Shown here: one piece after another, positions 16,049 through 23,448 of the stretch | How positions within the stretch are numbered: the first letter of the stretch is position 1 | Layout: every line of letters starts with the position of its first letter | Assembly: GCA_965602655.1 (NCBI GenBank) | Contig: CBFCZE010000035.1 | Coordinates: 1-23,448 of the forward strand | From: JAAERC01 sp965602655 | GTDB taxonomy: Bacteria; Zixibacteria; MSB-5A5; GN15; PGXB01 | DNA length: 23,448 nt | Direction: 5' to 3' | Made by a program: the position numbers and the translations under genes | Notes under the pieces: generated by a model | What the model saw: the letters and a program-made list of their open reading frames with translations, nothing else | Told to the model about the DNA's origin: nothing | Databases searched by the model: none

Positions 16049-16224
16049 AAATAAACGTTTGAAATTAATCAACTATGATATATAAATATATCGGTTTGAT
16101 TTTTTTCAATTTTAGCCAAAAATTGCGCAATTAAGTAAAATTAAATTTGTAATAAACTATGTCTTAACAATTTATATATAAATATAATGGATAAATAGTC
16201 TGATTTCAATATTATTTTATATTG

Positions 16225-16253
16225 TTGATGACAGCCACTGGAAACTTTATATT
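16225..16253 (+). promoter_or_regulatory. Putative secA promoter
   Basis: TTGATG (16225-16230), a 17-nt spacer and TATATT (16248-16253) form the best sigma-70-like match in the 16073-16296 gap. The leader would be about 37 nt, and AGGCGG lies 7 nt before the secA ATG. The rest of the 224-nt gap is AT-rich with no reading frame I trust. Confidence 0.5.
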
Positions 16254-16271
16254 GTTTAACTAATACAATAT
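16249..16271. repeat. Inverted repeat overlapping the secA -10 box and start region
   Basis: ATATTGT (16249-16255) and ACAATAT (16265-16271) are perfect inverted copies separated by 9 nt. They cover the -10 hexamer and presumed transcription start, the placement expected of an operator. TTATATTGTT also occurs as a direct repeat at 16217-16226 and 16247-16256. AT-richness makes chance possible. Confidence 0.35.
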
Positions 16272-16296
16272 CGTAAGAATATATAGGCGGAATAAA

Positions 16297-19200
16297 ATGT
16301 TTAATATAATTACCAAGATTTTCGGCACTAAACATGAGCGGGATGTTAAAAAAATCTTGCCGCTGATGGAACAAATAAATGAGCAGTTTAAAACGCTGAG
16401 CACTCTTTCTACCGATGAGCTAAAATCTAAAACCGACGAATTTAAAAAACGGCTGGAGGACGGTGAGACGCTCGATGACATCCTTCCTGAAGCCTACGCT
16501 GTCGTCAAGGAAACCTGTCGTAGATTAGTCGGGACATCGTGGGATGTCGCCGGAATTGAAACCGAGTGGAATATGGTTCCTTACGATGTTCAACTTATCG
16601 GCGGAATTGTCCTGCATCAGGGAAAAATCACCGAGATGGCAACCGGAGAGGGTAAAACGTTGGTGGCGACTTTGCCGACTTATCTCAACGCCTTAACCGG
16701 CAAGGGCGTCCATCTGGTAACGGTCAACGACTATCTGGCCCGTCGTGACAGCGAGTGGATGGGGGAAATATTTAAGTTCCTGGGTTTGACGATCGGATGC
16801 ATTCAAAATGAGATGACTTCGGCCGAGCGGGTTGTTGAATATAACAAAGATATCACCTATGGTACAAACAATGAATTCGGATTTGACTATCTTCGTGACA
16901 ATATGGCCCAGTCGGCTGAGGATCGGGTGCATCGCGGCTATAACTTTGCCATTGTCGATGAGGTCGATTCGGTTCTTATCGACGAAGCCCGGACACCGCT
17001 TATTATTTCCGGCCCGGTTAAAAGTACTATCCATAAACGATATGGCGAGATGCAGCCGACTGTCAATACGCTGGTTCGCAAGCAGACCAATCTGATAAAT
17101 GAAAGAATGGCCAAAGCCGAAAAACTCCTGAAAACTGAAAACCAAGATGATACATACCAGGCGGGACAGCATCTTCTGGCAATAAGCCGCGGCGCTCCCA
17201 AAAATAAACGATTTCTTAAGCTGGTCAAGGAACCGGGAATTAAGTCTCTTATTGACTCGGTCGAGGCCGATTATCTCCGCGACAAAAAATTGTACGAAAT
17301 CGATGAGACGCTCAACTATGTTATAATTGAGCGGGAAAACTCTATTGACCTGACCGATTTCGGACGAACCCAATTTCCGCCCGATATACAGGAGCTGTTT
17401 ACCATCCCCGATCTCAGTATCGGTCTCTCCGAAATTGAAGGTGATGAAACTCTTTCCGTCGAGGAAAAAACCAAAAAAACCGATGAGCTGTATCGCCTGC
17501 ACGGGGATCGTTCGGAGAAGGTGCATTCCATCAGTCAGCTTTTGAAAGCATACGCACTTTTTGAAAAAGATGTTGAGTATGTGGTGCAGGACGGCAAAAT
17601 TATGATTGTCGATGAGTTTACAGGACGGCTGATGCCGGGTCGGCGATATTCGGACGGTTTACATCAGGCGATCGAGGCCAAGGAAAAGGTCACCATTGAG
17701 GGTGAATCGCAGACGCTGGCGACAATTACGCTTCAGAATTATTTTCGGATGTACGATAAACTGGCCGGTATGACCGGTACTGCCGAAACCGAAGCGCAGG
17801 AATTATTTGATATTTATAAACTCGATGTTACCTGCATCCCCACCAACGAGGCGGTCAGAAGACTGGACTTCGAAGATGTTATCTATAAAACCCGCCGCGA
17901 GAAATATAACGCCATAATTGACGAGATTACCGAATGCCACCGTCAAAAACAACCGGTGCTGGTTGGAACCGTTTCGGTCGATGTTTCGGAAACATTGTCG
18001 AGGATGCTGAAACGGATCAAGATTCCGCATTCTGTTCTTAATGCCAAACATCACCAGCAGGAAGCCGAAATTGTCGCCAATGCGGGACAGCCGGGGGCGG
18101 TAACAATAGCGACCAATATGGCCGGTCGCGGAACAGATATTAAGCTGGGCCAGGGAATTGTCAAACATCAAAACTGCGCCTTAAAAGACCCCCGTTCGGA
18201 TGAGGAGATCTGCCCTTATTACGATGAACTTAACTGTAAGGAGGATGTCCCCTGCGGACTGCATATAATCGGCACCGAACGGCACGATGCCCGCCGTATT
18301 GATCGTCAGTTGCGAGGTCGTTCCGGCCGTCAGGGTGATCCCGGTTCCAGCCGATTTTATCTGTCGCTCGATGATAACCTGATGCGGATGTTCGGTTCGG
18401 ACCGGCTGGCGCGGATTATGGATCGGCTCGGTGTTGGGGAAGGTGAGGTCATCACGCACGGAATGGTCACCAAGGCTATCGAGCGGGCGCAGAAGCGGGT
18501 CGAACTGCAGAATTTTTCGATTCGAAAACATACGCTGGAGTACGACGATGTTATGAACGCCCAGCGTGAAGTTATCTATGACCGTCGTCTGGCCGCGCTT
18601 GAGCGCGAATCCATCAAAGACGAAGTGACCGAGCTTATCGAGGTGGTGCTGGAAGCATTGATTGAAAGCTACTGCCCCGAAAAAGAGTATCCGGAAAACT
18701 GGGAACTTGATGCTTTTAAGGCCGAGGTGCGTCATACATATCTGATTGATCTGAGATTCAAGGAAGAAGATATCCCCGGTCTGACCCGTGAGAAGCTGTT
18801 TGAAAATGTCCGCGGCGCCGTGATGACGTTTTATGAGCGGAAAGAGCGGCTGTACGGCGAAGAGATCATGCGCAAACTTGAAAAGTATGCCGTTCTGGTT
18901 ACGATTGATCGGCACTGGCGCGATCATATGTATGAGATGGATCAGCTCAAAACCGGTATCGGCCTGCGTTCTTACGGTCAGCGTAATCCGCTGATTGAGT
19001 ATAAAAGAGAATCGTTCCATTTGTTTGCCGATCTTATTGGCACTATCGACAAAGAGATAGTCGGGATGGTTTTCAAACTGCAAATCAATGTTCCCGAGCA
19101 GGCGCGCGAAAAGCGGCGCGAAGAGATGCGGAGCCAGGATCTGGTGGCCTCACATCAGGAGACGGTCGGGATGGGCTTCGGTTCGGCGAGTCAGACCGAA

Positions 19201-19338
19201 GAAGGCAGTCCGATGGCGGAGGCATCCAAACGCGGTAAGGCCAAACCGATTCAACGCGAGGGGCGTAAAATCGGCCGTAACGAACCGTGTCCCTGCGGCT
19301 CCGGCAAGAAGTACAAAAAATGCCACGGCGCCAGTTGA
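16297..19338 (+). CDS. secA: Protein translocase ATPase SecA
   Basis: The motor that drives preproteins through SecYEG at the inner membrane. At 1013 residues it is longer than E. coli SecA (901). The first nucleotide-binding domain has Walker A ATGEGKT (115-121), TVNDYLARRD and Walker B DEVD (221-224). The preprotein cross-linking region is enlarged, with about 100 extra residues after LIISGP (to about residue 345), as I recall for FCB-group SecA. Motifs VGTVSVDVSE, TNMAGRGTDIKLG and QLRGRSGRQGDPG mark the second nucleotide-binding domain. The C-terminal zinc site Cys998-x-Cys1000-x8-Cys1009-His1010 (CPCGSGKKYKKCH), which binds SecB or ribosome in other species, is intact. It is transcribed alone. 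Confidence 0.97.
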   Translation: MFNIITKIFGTKHERDVKKILPLMEQINEQFKTLSTLSTDELKSKTDEFKKRLEDGETLDDILPEAYAVVKETCRRLVGTSWDVAGIETEWNMVPYDVQLIGGIVLHQGKITEMATGEGKTLVATLPTYLNALTGKGVHLVTVNDYLARRDSEWMGEIFKFLGLTIGCIQNEMTSAERVVEYNKDITYGTNNEFGFDYLRDNMAQSAEDRVHRGYNFAIVDEVDSVLIDEARTPLIISGPVKSTIHKRYGEMQPTVNTLVRKQTNLINERMAKAEKLLKTENQDDTYQAGQHLLAISRGAPKNKRFLKLVKEPGIKSLIDSVEADYLRDKKLYEIDETLNYVIIERENSIDLTDFGRTQFPPDIQELFTIPDLSIGLSEIEGDETLSVEEKTKKTDELYRLHGDRSEKVHSISQLLKAYALFEKDVEYVVQDGKIMIVDEFTGRLMPGRRYSDGLHQAIEAKEKVTIEGESQTLATITLQNYFRMYDKLAGMTGTAETEAQELFDIYKLDVTCIPTNEAVRRLDFEDVIYKTRREKYNAIIDEITECHRQKQPVLVGTVSVDVSETLSRMLKRIKIPHSVLNAKHHQQEAEIVANAGQPGAVTIATNMAGRGTDIKLGQGIVKHQNCALKDPRSDEEICPYYDELNCKEDVPCGLHIIGTERHDARRIDRQLRGRSGRQGDPGSSRFYLSLDDNLMRMFGSDRLARIMDRLGVGEGEVITHGMVTKAIERAQKRVELQNFSIRKHTLEYDDVMNAQREVIYDRRLAALERESIKDEVTELIEVVLEALIESYCPEKEYPENWELDAFKAEVRHTYLIDLRFKEEDIPGLTREKLFENVRGAVMTFYERKERLYGEEIMRKLEKYAVLVTIDRHWRDHMYEMDQLKTGIGLRSYGQRNPLIEYKRESFHLFADLIGTIDKEIVGMVFKLQINVPEQAREKRREEMRSQDLVASHQETVGMGFGSASQTEEGSPMAEASKRGKAKPIQREGRKIGRNEPCPCGSGKKYKKCHGAS

Positions 19339-19378
19339 TGGGTATCAAATTAAATTTTAAATATTGACAGTCGGGTGG

Positions 19379-19396
19379 CGCACCCCTTGGGGTGCG
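19379..19396. repeat. GC-rich perfect hairpin between convergent secA and TonB-receptor genes
   Basis: CGCACCCC (19379-19386) and GGGGTGCG (19389-19396) are perfect inverted copies. With a 4-nt loop this leaves a 7-bp stem. It is GC-rich in an otherwise AT-rich 127-nt gap. No T-run follows on either strand, so it is not a standard intrinsic terminator; it may be a bidirectional 3' end structure or a REP-like repeat. Confidence 0.5.
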
Positions 19397-19465
19397 GAAA
19401 TGTTCTAAGAATTGAACTCAAAAAGTATTCATAAATGTCATTCGCGTGCCCTATTTGGGTAAATA

Positions 19466-21916
19466 TTAAAAATCATCCTCACCCAAATCTTCGGTATCAC
19501 GGTCGCGTTCGGGCTTGAGATTATTGAAATTGTAGCTTAAATTCAGCCTGACTGTCGGCGATTTTCGTTCCCTCAGACTGTATCTATAAAAATCGAGTCC
19601 CTCAGAAATATTTTCGCGCCTGCCACTGCCGAAAACATCATTTACCTGCAACGTCGCCGAAAAAACTTTGCTGATAAAATCATGTTTTATGGCCAGATCA
19701 GCCGTTGCGCGTCCTTTACGGCGTCCCTGCGACGAAACCGATTTGCTGGAATACCGCCCGCTCATTTGAATCCGTGTTTTTTCGCTGAGTTTAAATGTAC
19801 TGTTGAGACGGCTATTCCAGGAAAAATTGTCATTGGAAAAGCTCTCGCCGTCAATTTCACCATCAACCTTATAATGAAATAAATTTCCGGTAAGATTGAG
19901 ATCCCAGAATTTATACGGTGTTATATTTACCATCAGTTCGGTTCCGGACGAATAATCGGTACCGATATTTTCGATTGAATTCAGCGTAATATTTTCGGAA
20001 TAGACTGTGCGAATTCGATCCGTCTTATTATGGGTGACACGATAATATAGCTCCGCCGAAATCATATTTCGACCGATTGATTTTTGAAAACCGAGTTCGT
20101 ACGAATCGGTATATTCCGGTTTCAAACCTGGATTGCCGACCCGGATATTATAAGGATCGGTGCGGGTTTCAAACGGTTCCAGCCACCATCCCCGCGGACG
20201 TCTGATTTTTCGGGCGTAACTGGTAATCATCTGCTGGCTTTCATTAAACCGCCAGGAAAAATGGATTGTCGGGAAATAATCCCACCGGTTTATATTAAAG
20301 TTCTGAGTTCCGCCATCGATATCGATATTCCGGTATGTATATTCACCCCTGAGTCCGAGTTGATAACCCAGATTGCCCGACTCGCCGTTTATCATACTGT
20401 AAAGAGCATGGATGTTCCGTGTATATTTTGTAGCATAACTATATTCGGGGAGAACCACATATTCGTCCGTTAATATGTCGTAGTCATACTGTCGGCTATT
20501 TTCGTCAGACATACCTAGCCGGCCTTTATAACCAAGCTCAAGTTTTTGCTTTTCACGGAGGGGTAAAATGTAGTCAAGTCTGATTCGCCAACGGTTGGAT
20601 GGACCATCCTCTTCGGTTCTTTGACCGGATGAAATTATCTCATTAGCATCAAAAACTTCGTTTGTTTCTATTTCATCCATATCGCGGCGGCTGAAATTGA
20701 CCTGCCCGGACAGTTCATGACTCTTTTTGGAAAACTTATGGAAGAAATTCATGTTTAAAGCATAAAAATTACCGGATCCCGTGTTATCATCGACACTAAA
20801 ATAGTTGGTCTGCAGATTGTCAATATCGTTCCATTCGGTGTGGTTAGAAGAAGAGCCGCCATCCCTCTCCCGTTCGCCATATCTGAAGCCAAAACCAATG
20901 TTATCATTTGATGATAAATTAAAATCGATACCGCCTCTTAAACCAATACCTGTCATCCCGCGTTTGGAACTGCCCGACGAAAGAACATAAAATGTACTAT
21001 CATTAGATATTGTCCAGTTATCTTCAGTTCTTGTTCCGGGTCGGGACCGCTTGTTGTAGTCAACATTGATAAAGGCATTATATGCGCTGGTTTTATGATT
21101 GATTATAAAATCACCGCCATAATTATAATCGAAACCGCTTCGGGTATTAAAAATGGCGCTGGTTCCGTTAAGTTTGTTCTTTTTCAAAATTATATTAATA
21201 ATACCGGAGGTGCCGTCCGGGTCGTATTTGGCCGATGGATTTGTGATGATTTCGATATTCTCTATAGAGCTGGTCGGGATCTGCTCAAGGGCATCATTCG
21301 GATCCAGTATACTGGGGCGGCCGTCGATAAGCACCGTGAAGCTGGAAGATCCCCGCAGTTGGACATTGCCGTCAAAATCGACCGTTACCGATGGAGTATT
21401 TTCAAGAACGTCAACCGCCGTCCCGCCAGTTGCCGTGTAATGCTTTTCGACGTTGATAACTTTTTTATCGATTCTGTATTCAATGGCCGGTTTCTCGCTT
21501 TCGACCCTGATTCCATCGATTCGCTGTGTTGACTGAGCCAGGAGAATCTGACCAAGATCTGGCGCCATGTCATTTCTTGATATTGCGATGCCATCTATTT
21601 TTTTAAGCTCATAGCCAAGAAAACTTATTTGCATGTAGTATCGTCCCGGTCGCAAACCGATCAACTCAAATAAACCGTCTTCATCGGTGCTGGCGCCGGT
21701 GATCTGCGCGCTGTCATTTTTGCTGAACAGGATTATTGTGGCATATTCAATAGGTATATTCAAAACCGAATCAATAATTTTGCCTGTTATGGAACCGCCC
21801 ATCATCCGGTCACTCTGAGGACGCTGTTGAGCAAAAGTTGTACTGCCAATGAGAACAAAGAATATGAAAAGTATAGCTATTCCGTATTTAGACTTAATGC
21901 CAGTGTCTCGATTCAA
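19466..21916 (-). CDS. TonB-dependent outer-membrane receptor (OMP beta-barrel family with regulatory-like N-domain)
   Basis: An outer-membrane receptor of about 816 residues for uptake of an unknown ligand. From the TTG at 21916 the order is: signal peptide ending TTFAQQ; a carboxypeptidase-regulatory-like beta domain (GSITGKIIDSVLNIPIEYAT...GLRPGRYYMQISFLGYE); a plug with GGTAVDVLENTPSV, VLIDGRPS and NPSAKYDPDGTSGIINIILKK; then a 22-strand-type barrel with many aromatic strands. The last strand is followed by a short acidic tail ending GEDDF. The frame extends to an ATG at 21958, but AAGGAG lies exactly 6 nt before the TTG and that start gives a normal signal length. No SusD-like partner is visible nearby, so glycan uptake is not indicated. 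Confidence 0.9.
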   Translation of the reverse strand: MNRDTGIKSKYGIAILFIFFVLIGSTTFAQQRPQSDRMMGGSITGKIIDSVLNIPIEYATIILFSKNDSAQITGASTDEDGLFELIGLRPGRYYMQISFLGYELKKIDGIAISRNDMAPDLGQILLAQSTQRIDGIRVESEKPAIEYRIDKKVINVEKHYTATGGTAVDVLENTPSVTVDFDGNVQLRGSSSFTVLIDGRPSILDPNDALEQIPTSSIENIEIITNPSAKYDPDGTSGIINIILKKNKLNGTSAIFNTRSGFDYNYGGDFIINHKTSAYNAFINVDYNKRSRPGTRTEDNWTISNDSTFYVLSSGSSKRGMTGIGLRGGIDFNLSSNDNIGFGFRYGERERDGGSSSNHTEWNDIDNLQTNYFSVDDNTGSGNFYALNMNFFHKFSKKSHELSGQVNFSRRDMDEIETNEVFDANEIISSGQRTEEDGPSNRWRIRLDYILPLREKQKLELGYKGRLGMSDENSRQYDYDILTDEYVVLPEYSYATKYTRNIHALYSMINGESGNLGYQLGLRGEYTYRNIDIDGGTQNFNINRWDYFPTIHFSWRFNESQQMITSYARKIRRPRGWWLEPFETRTDPYNIRVGNPGLKPEYTDSYELGFQKSIGRNMISAELYYRVTHNKTDRIRTVYSENITLNSIENIGTDYSSGTELMVNITPYKFWDLNLTGNLFHYKVDGEIDGESFSNDNFSWNSRLNSTFKLSEKTRIQMSGRYSSKSVSSQGRRKGRATADLAIKHDFISKVFSATLQVNDVFGSGRRENISEGLDFYRYSLRERKSPTVRLNLSYNFNNLKPERDRDTEDLGEDDF

Positions 21917-21922
21917 TATCGG

Positions 21923-21928
21923 CTCCTT
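21923..21928 (-). promoter_or_regulatory. Ribosome-binding site deciding a TTG start for the TonB-dependent receptor
   Basis: AAGGAG on the minus strand (complement CTCCTT) stands 6 nt upstream of TTG at 21914-21916. The farther ATG at 21958 has only a weak AAAAG ahead of it and would add 14 polar residues before the signal peptide. Confidence 0.6.
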
Positions 21929-22060
21929 TGCAAATAGTGTTTTATTTTTTTCTTTCATCTTTTAAGACAAACAGTATACAATTAAGTTTACCCAAATCTT
22001 TGAATATTTTTAGGGATTTCTTGTGCAGGAGGGAAATCTCAATTTCTATTTATGTGCACA

Positions 22061-22097
22061 AATCGGCTAACCCACAGCAACAACGGCACAGCCGATT
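22061..22097 (-). repeat. Inverted repeat in the gap downstream of the O-methyltransferase gene
   Basis: AATCGGCT (22061-22068) and AGCCGATT (22090-22097) are perfect 8-nt inverted copies around a 21-nt loop. It begins 26 nt after the methyltransferase stop on the minus strand. No T-run follows, so it may be an RNA 3' structure or part of the receptor gene's upstream region. The rest of 21959-22122 holds no credible gene. Confidence 0.4.
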
Positions 22098-22122
22098 GCT
22101 GTCCTTAGAAAATTATTGATAC

Positions 22123-22749
22123 CTACAGCTTCACCGCTATTCCCAAACCATTACGGATCGGGACGATTGAGGAGAGAATATCTTTTGAAGCAAACAGCTT
22201 TTTATTGAATTCAATTACGCCGCGAGTAGTTTCGTCGGGATCATCGTCAAGAACACGGCCGCTCCAGAGAACATTGTCGGTTATAAACAAACCGCCTTTG
22301 CGAAGTCTCGGAATGGCCAGGTCAAAACATTCCGGGTACTGCTCCTTGTCAACGTCGTTGAGAATTATGTCAAACGGCCCGTCATATTTTTTTATTATAT
22401 CCTGAGCACGACCGACAAAAAAATCGACCATCGAGTCAAACCCGCCCCTTTTGAGATACCCCATCGCCAGTTCTTTGTTTTTCTCGGAACCCTCGGTGCA
22501 GATAATTTTGCCGCCCTTTTTCATCCCGCCGGCAAACCAGTAGGCCGAATATCCGTACCCGGAACCCATCTCAAAAATATTTTTAGCCTTGATGGCTATT
22601 GCCAATTGACGCAACAGTACACCGCACATCGGGCCGATTATCGGGAAATTATTTTCTCGGGCATAATTGTCCATCTCAATGAGGACTTCATCCGGCTCGG
22701 TCATGCTGTTTTTGATATATTCATTTATTTTTGGTTCGGTAATGTACAT
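22123..22749 (-). CDS. SAM-dependent O-methyltransferase (family 3, COMT/CCoAOMT-like)
   Basis: A 208-residue cytosolic methyltransferase. The SAM-binding motif I is FEMGSGYGYSAYW (59-71), followed by CTEG with Glu86 for ribose. Asp132, in NDVDKEQYPE (131-140), and Asp158-Asn159, in TDNVLWSGRV (157-166), are the expected divalent-metal and catalytic residues of the catechol/caffeoyl-CoA O-methyltransferase family. The acceptor substrate is unknown; bacterial members often methylate small catechols or hydroxylated antibiotics. I chose the ATG at 22749 because AGGAG lies 4 nt upstream; a TTG at 22773 would add 8 residues without support. It starts 72 nt after the TSP3-dockerin gene on the same strand and may be co-transcribed with it. 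Confidence 0.9.
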   Translation of the reverse strand: MYITEPKINEYIKNSMTEPDEVLIEMDNYARENNFPIIGPMCGVLLRQLAIAIKAKNIFEMGSGYGYSAYWFAGGMKKGGKIICTEGSEKNKELAMGYLKRGGFDSMVDFFVGRAQDIIKKYDGPFDIILNDVDKEQYPECFDLAIPRLRKGGLFITDNVLWSGRVLDDDPDETTRGVIEFNKKLFASKDILSSIVPIRNGLGIAVKL

Positions 22750-22771
22750 ATTATTCTCCTGTCTAAAATTC

Positions 22772-22820
22772 AAAGATATATACTCGTCTTGTGGATTATG
22801 TTTATTCCATATATATCTTT
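22772..22820 (-). repeat. Inverted repeat directly after the TSP3-dockerin stop codon
   Basis: AAAGATATATA (22772-22782) and TATATATCTTT (22810-22820) are perfect 11-nt inverted copies with a 27-nt loop, beginning one base after the stop codon at 22822. The stem is nearly all A-T and only a short T-rich tract follows on the minus strand, so termination is possible but weak. Confidence 0.3.
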
Positions 22821-22821
22821 T

Positions 22822-23448
22822 TTACGGGCACTCCGGTTCCGAACCGTCTTTATATTTGCAGTTAATCAGATAGATTATATCCAGGATATTAATCAAACCG
22901 TCAGGTTGTTCGTGACTGTTTACATCTCCCGATTCCATAGGTTCCGGGGCAGGGCCACTTTTATATTTGTAGTTTAGCAGGTAGACAATATCCAGAATAT
23001 TAACTAATTCATCATCGTTGACGTCGCCGCAGATATAATCACAAACATCGCCAATATTATTCTGGTTGCTATCTTCCTGCTCTGGATTAAAATCGTCGGG
23101 ACAGTTATCGCAGATATCACCGATCGTATCTTCATCGGCGTCGTTTTGATCGGGATTGTCTATATCGGGACAATTGTCGCACAGATCGCCAAAACCGTCA
23201 CTGTCAGAATTTGATTGATCCAAATTAGCCACATCCAGGCAGTTGTCACATACATCGCCAACCGTATCTTCATCGGCGTCGTTTTGATCGGGATTGTCTA
23301 TATCGGGACAGTTATCACACAGATCGCCAAAACTGTCACCGTCGGAATTTGATTGATCTAAATTAGCCACATCCGGGCAGTTGTCACATAAATCACCGAT
23401 CGTATCTTCATCGGCGTCGTTTTGATCGGGATTATCTATATCGGGACA
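22822..23448 (-). CDS. Secreted protein with thrombospondin type-3 repeats and C-terminal dockerin, 3' part
   Basis: The frame is open from the right edge to the stop at 22822, giving the last 208 residues; an internal GTG at 23370 is not the true start because the repeats continue upstream of it. Residues 1-138 are six calcium-binding TSP3-type units of 23 residues (CPDIDNPDQNDADEDTIGDLCDN style). Then two type I dockerin repeats follow: CGDVNDDELVNILDIVYLLN and SGDVNSHEQPDGLINILDII. The first has the Ca ligands D-x-N-x-D-x3-N-x2-D; the second has four extra residues in its loop. Dockerins bind cohesins in cellulosomes, but in FCB bacteria such tails are common on many secreted proteins and may act in attachment or sorting. 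The N-terminal functional domain is outside the window. Confidence 0.85.
   Translation of the reverse strand, partial: CPDIDNPDQNDADEDTIGDLCDNCPDVANLDQSNSDGDSFGDLCDNCPDIDNPDQNDADEDTVGDVCDNCLDVANLDQSNSDSDGFGDLCDNCPDIDNPDQNDADEDTIGDICDNCPDDFNPEQEDSNQNNIGDVCDYICGDVNDDELVNILDIVYLLNYKYKSGPAPEPMESGDVNSHEQPDGLINILDIIYLINCKYKDGSEPECP
23035..23448 (-). repeat. In-frame tandem repeat: 69-nt TSP3 units arranged as a 138-nt higher-order unit
   Basis: Six consecutive 23-codon units alternate between two types: A (CPDIDNPDQNDADEDT...) and B (C[PL]DVANLDQSNSD...). The last is a diverged third type (CPDDFNPEQEDSNQ...). The sequence CGTATCTTCATCGGCGTCGT recurs at 23125, 23263 and 23401, exactly 138 nt apart. 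Near-identical DNA implies recent duplication of an A+B pair. The array runs off the right edge. Confidence 0.85.

Noticed and set aside
16078..16186. Direct repeat ATATATAAATATA at 16078-16090 and 16174-16186
   Set aside because: Low-complexity A/T sequence expected by chance in this gap.
16141..16374. 77-codon leftward frame across the secA start
   Set aside because: Very AT-rich, antisense to the secA promoter and first codons, low-complexity peptide.
16693..17526. 277-codon leftward frame inside secA (and a similar 300-codon one at 18181-19083)
   Set aside because: Long antisense frames over a highly conserved gene reflect its codon use; the peptides have no domain signature.
21928..22119. 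63-codon rightward frame in the gap upstream of the TonB-dependent receptor
   Set aside because: No ribosome site, no recognisable domain, and it covers the receptor's own leader and start region.

Overview
The window reads as ordinary chromosome from a Gram-negative bacterium. It has outer-membrane barrels, lipoproteins, a SusC/Cir-like TonB-dependent receptor with a carboxypeptidase-regulatory-like N-terminus, a SecA with an enlarged middle region and C-terminal zinc site, and a secreted protein ending in thrombospondin type-3 repeats plus a type I dockerin with 'NILDIVYLLNYKYK'-type repeats. This mix, with moderate GC and very AT-rich intergenic DNA, points to the FCB superphylum; candidate division Zixibacteria is my best guess. 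It is inference from style, not a search. I saw no phage, transposon, CRISPR, rRNA or tRNA.

Layout. (1) 1-394: start of a RecB-like PD-(D/E)XK nuclease gene reading off the left edge, with its own promoter. (2) 526-7446, leftward: a compact probable operon, in transcription order Sir2 deacylase, PflX-like radical SAM protein, TPR lipoprotein with a TonB-C-like end, pyrK, pyrD, pyrF and a small outer-membrane barrel, closed by a clear intrinsic terminator at 474-499. Three junctions overlap by ATGA. (3) 7680-8237, rightward: another small barrel. (4) 8242-11077, leftward: a tandem paralogous pair of exported Fn3-like proteins sharing an N-terminal CDCCxxCP motif, each with its own promoter. 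(5) 11205-12725, rightward: membrane-anchored SGNH hydrolase with an internal TPR-like insert. (6) 12731-16048, leftward: small charged protein, rsgA, and a GH57 glucanotransferase/amylase. (7) 16297-19338, rightward: secA with a good promoter. (8) 19466-23448, leftward: TonB-dependent receptor, O-methyltransferase, and the 3' part of a TSP3-dockerin protein.

How the genes work together. PyrK and PyrD form the NAD-linked dihydroorotate dehydrogenase and PyrF makes UMP, so three pyrimidine steps share one transcript with envelope and NAD-dependent genes. RsgA matures the 30S ribosome. SecA exports the many signal-peptide proteins seen here. The TonB-dependent receptor, barrels, Fn3 pair and dockerin protein are cell-surface functions of unknown substrate. 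There is no gene-free stretch longer than 300 bases; the longest gaps, 7447-7679 and 16073-16296, are AT-rich promoter regions.
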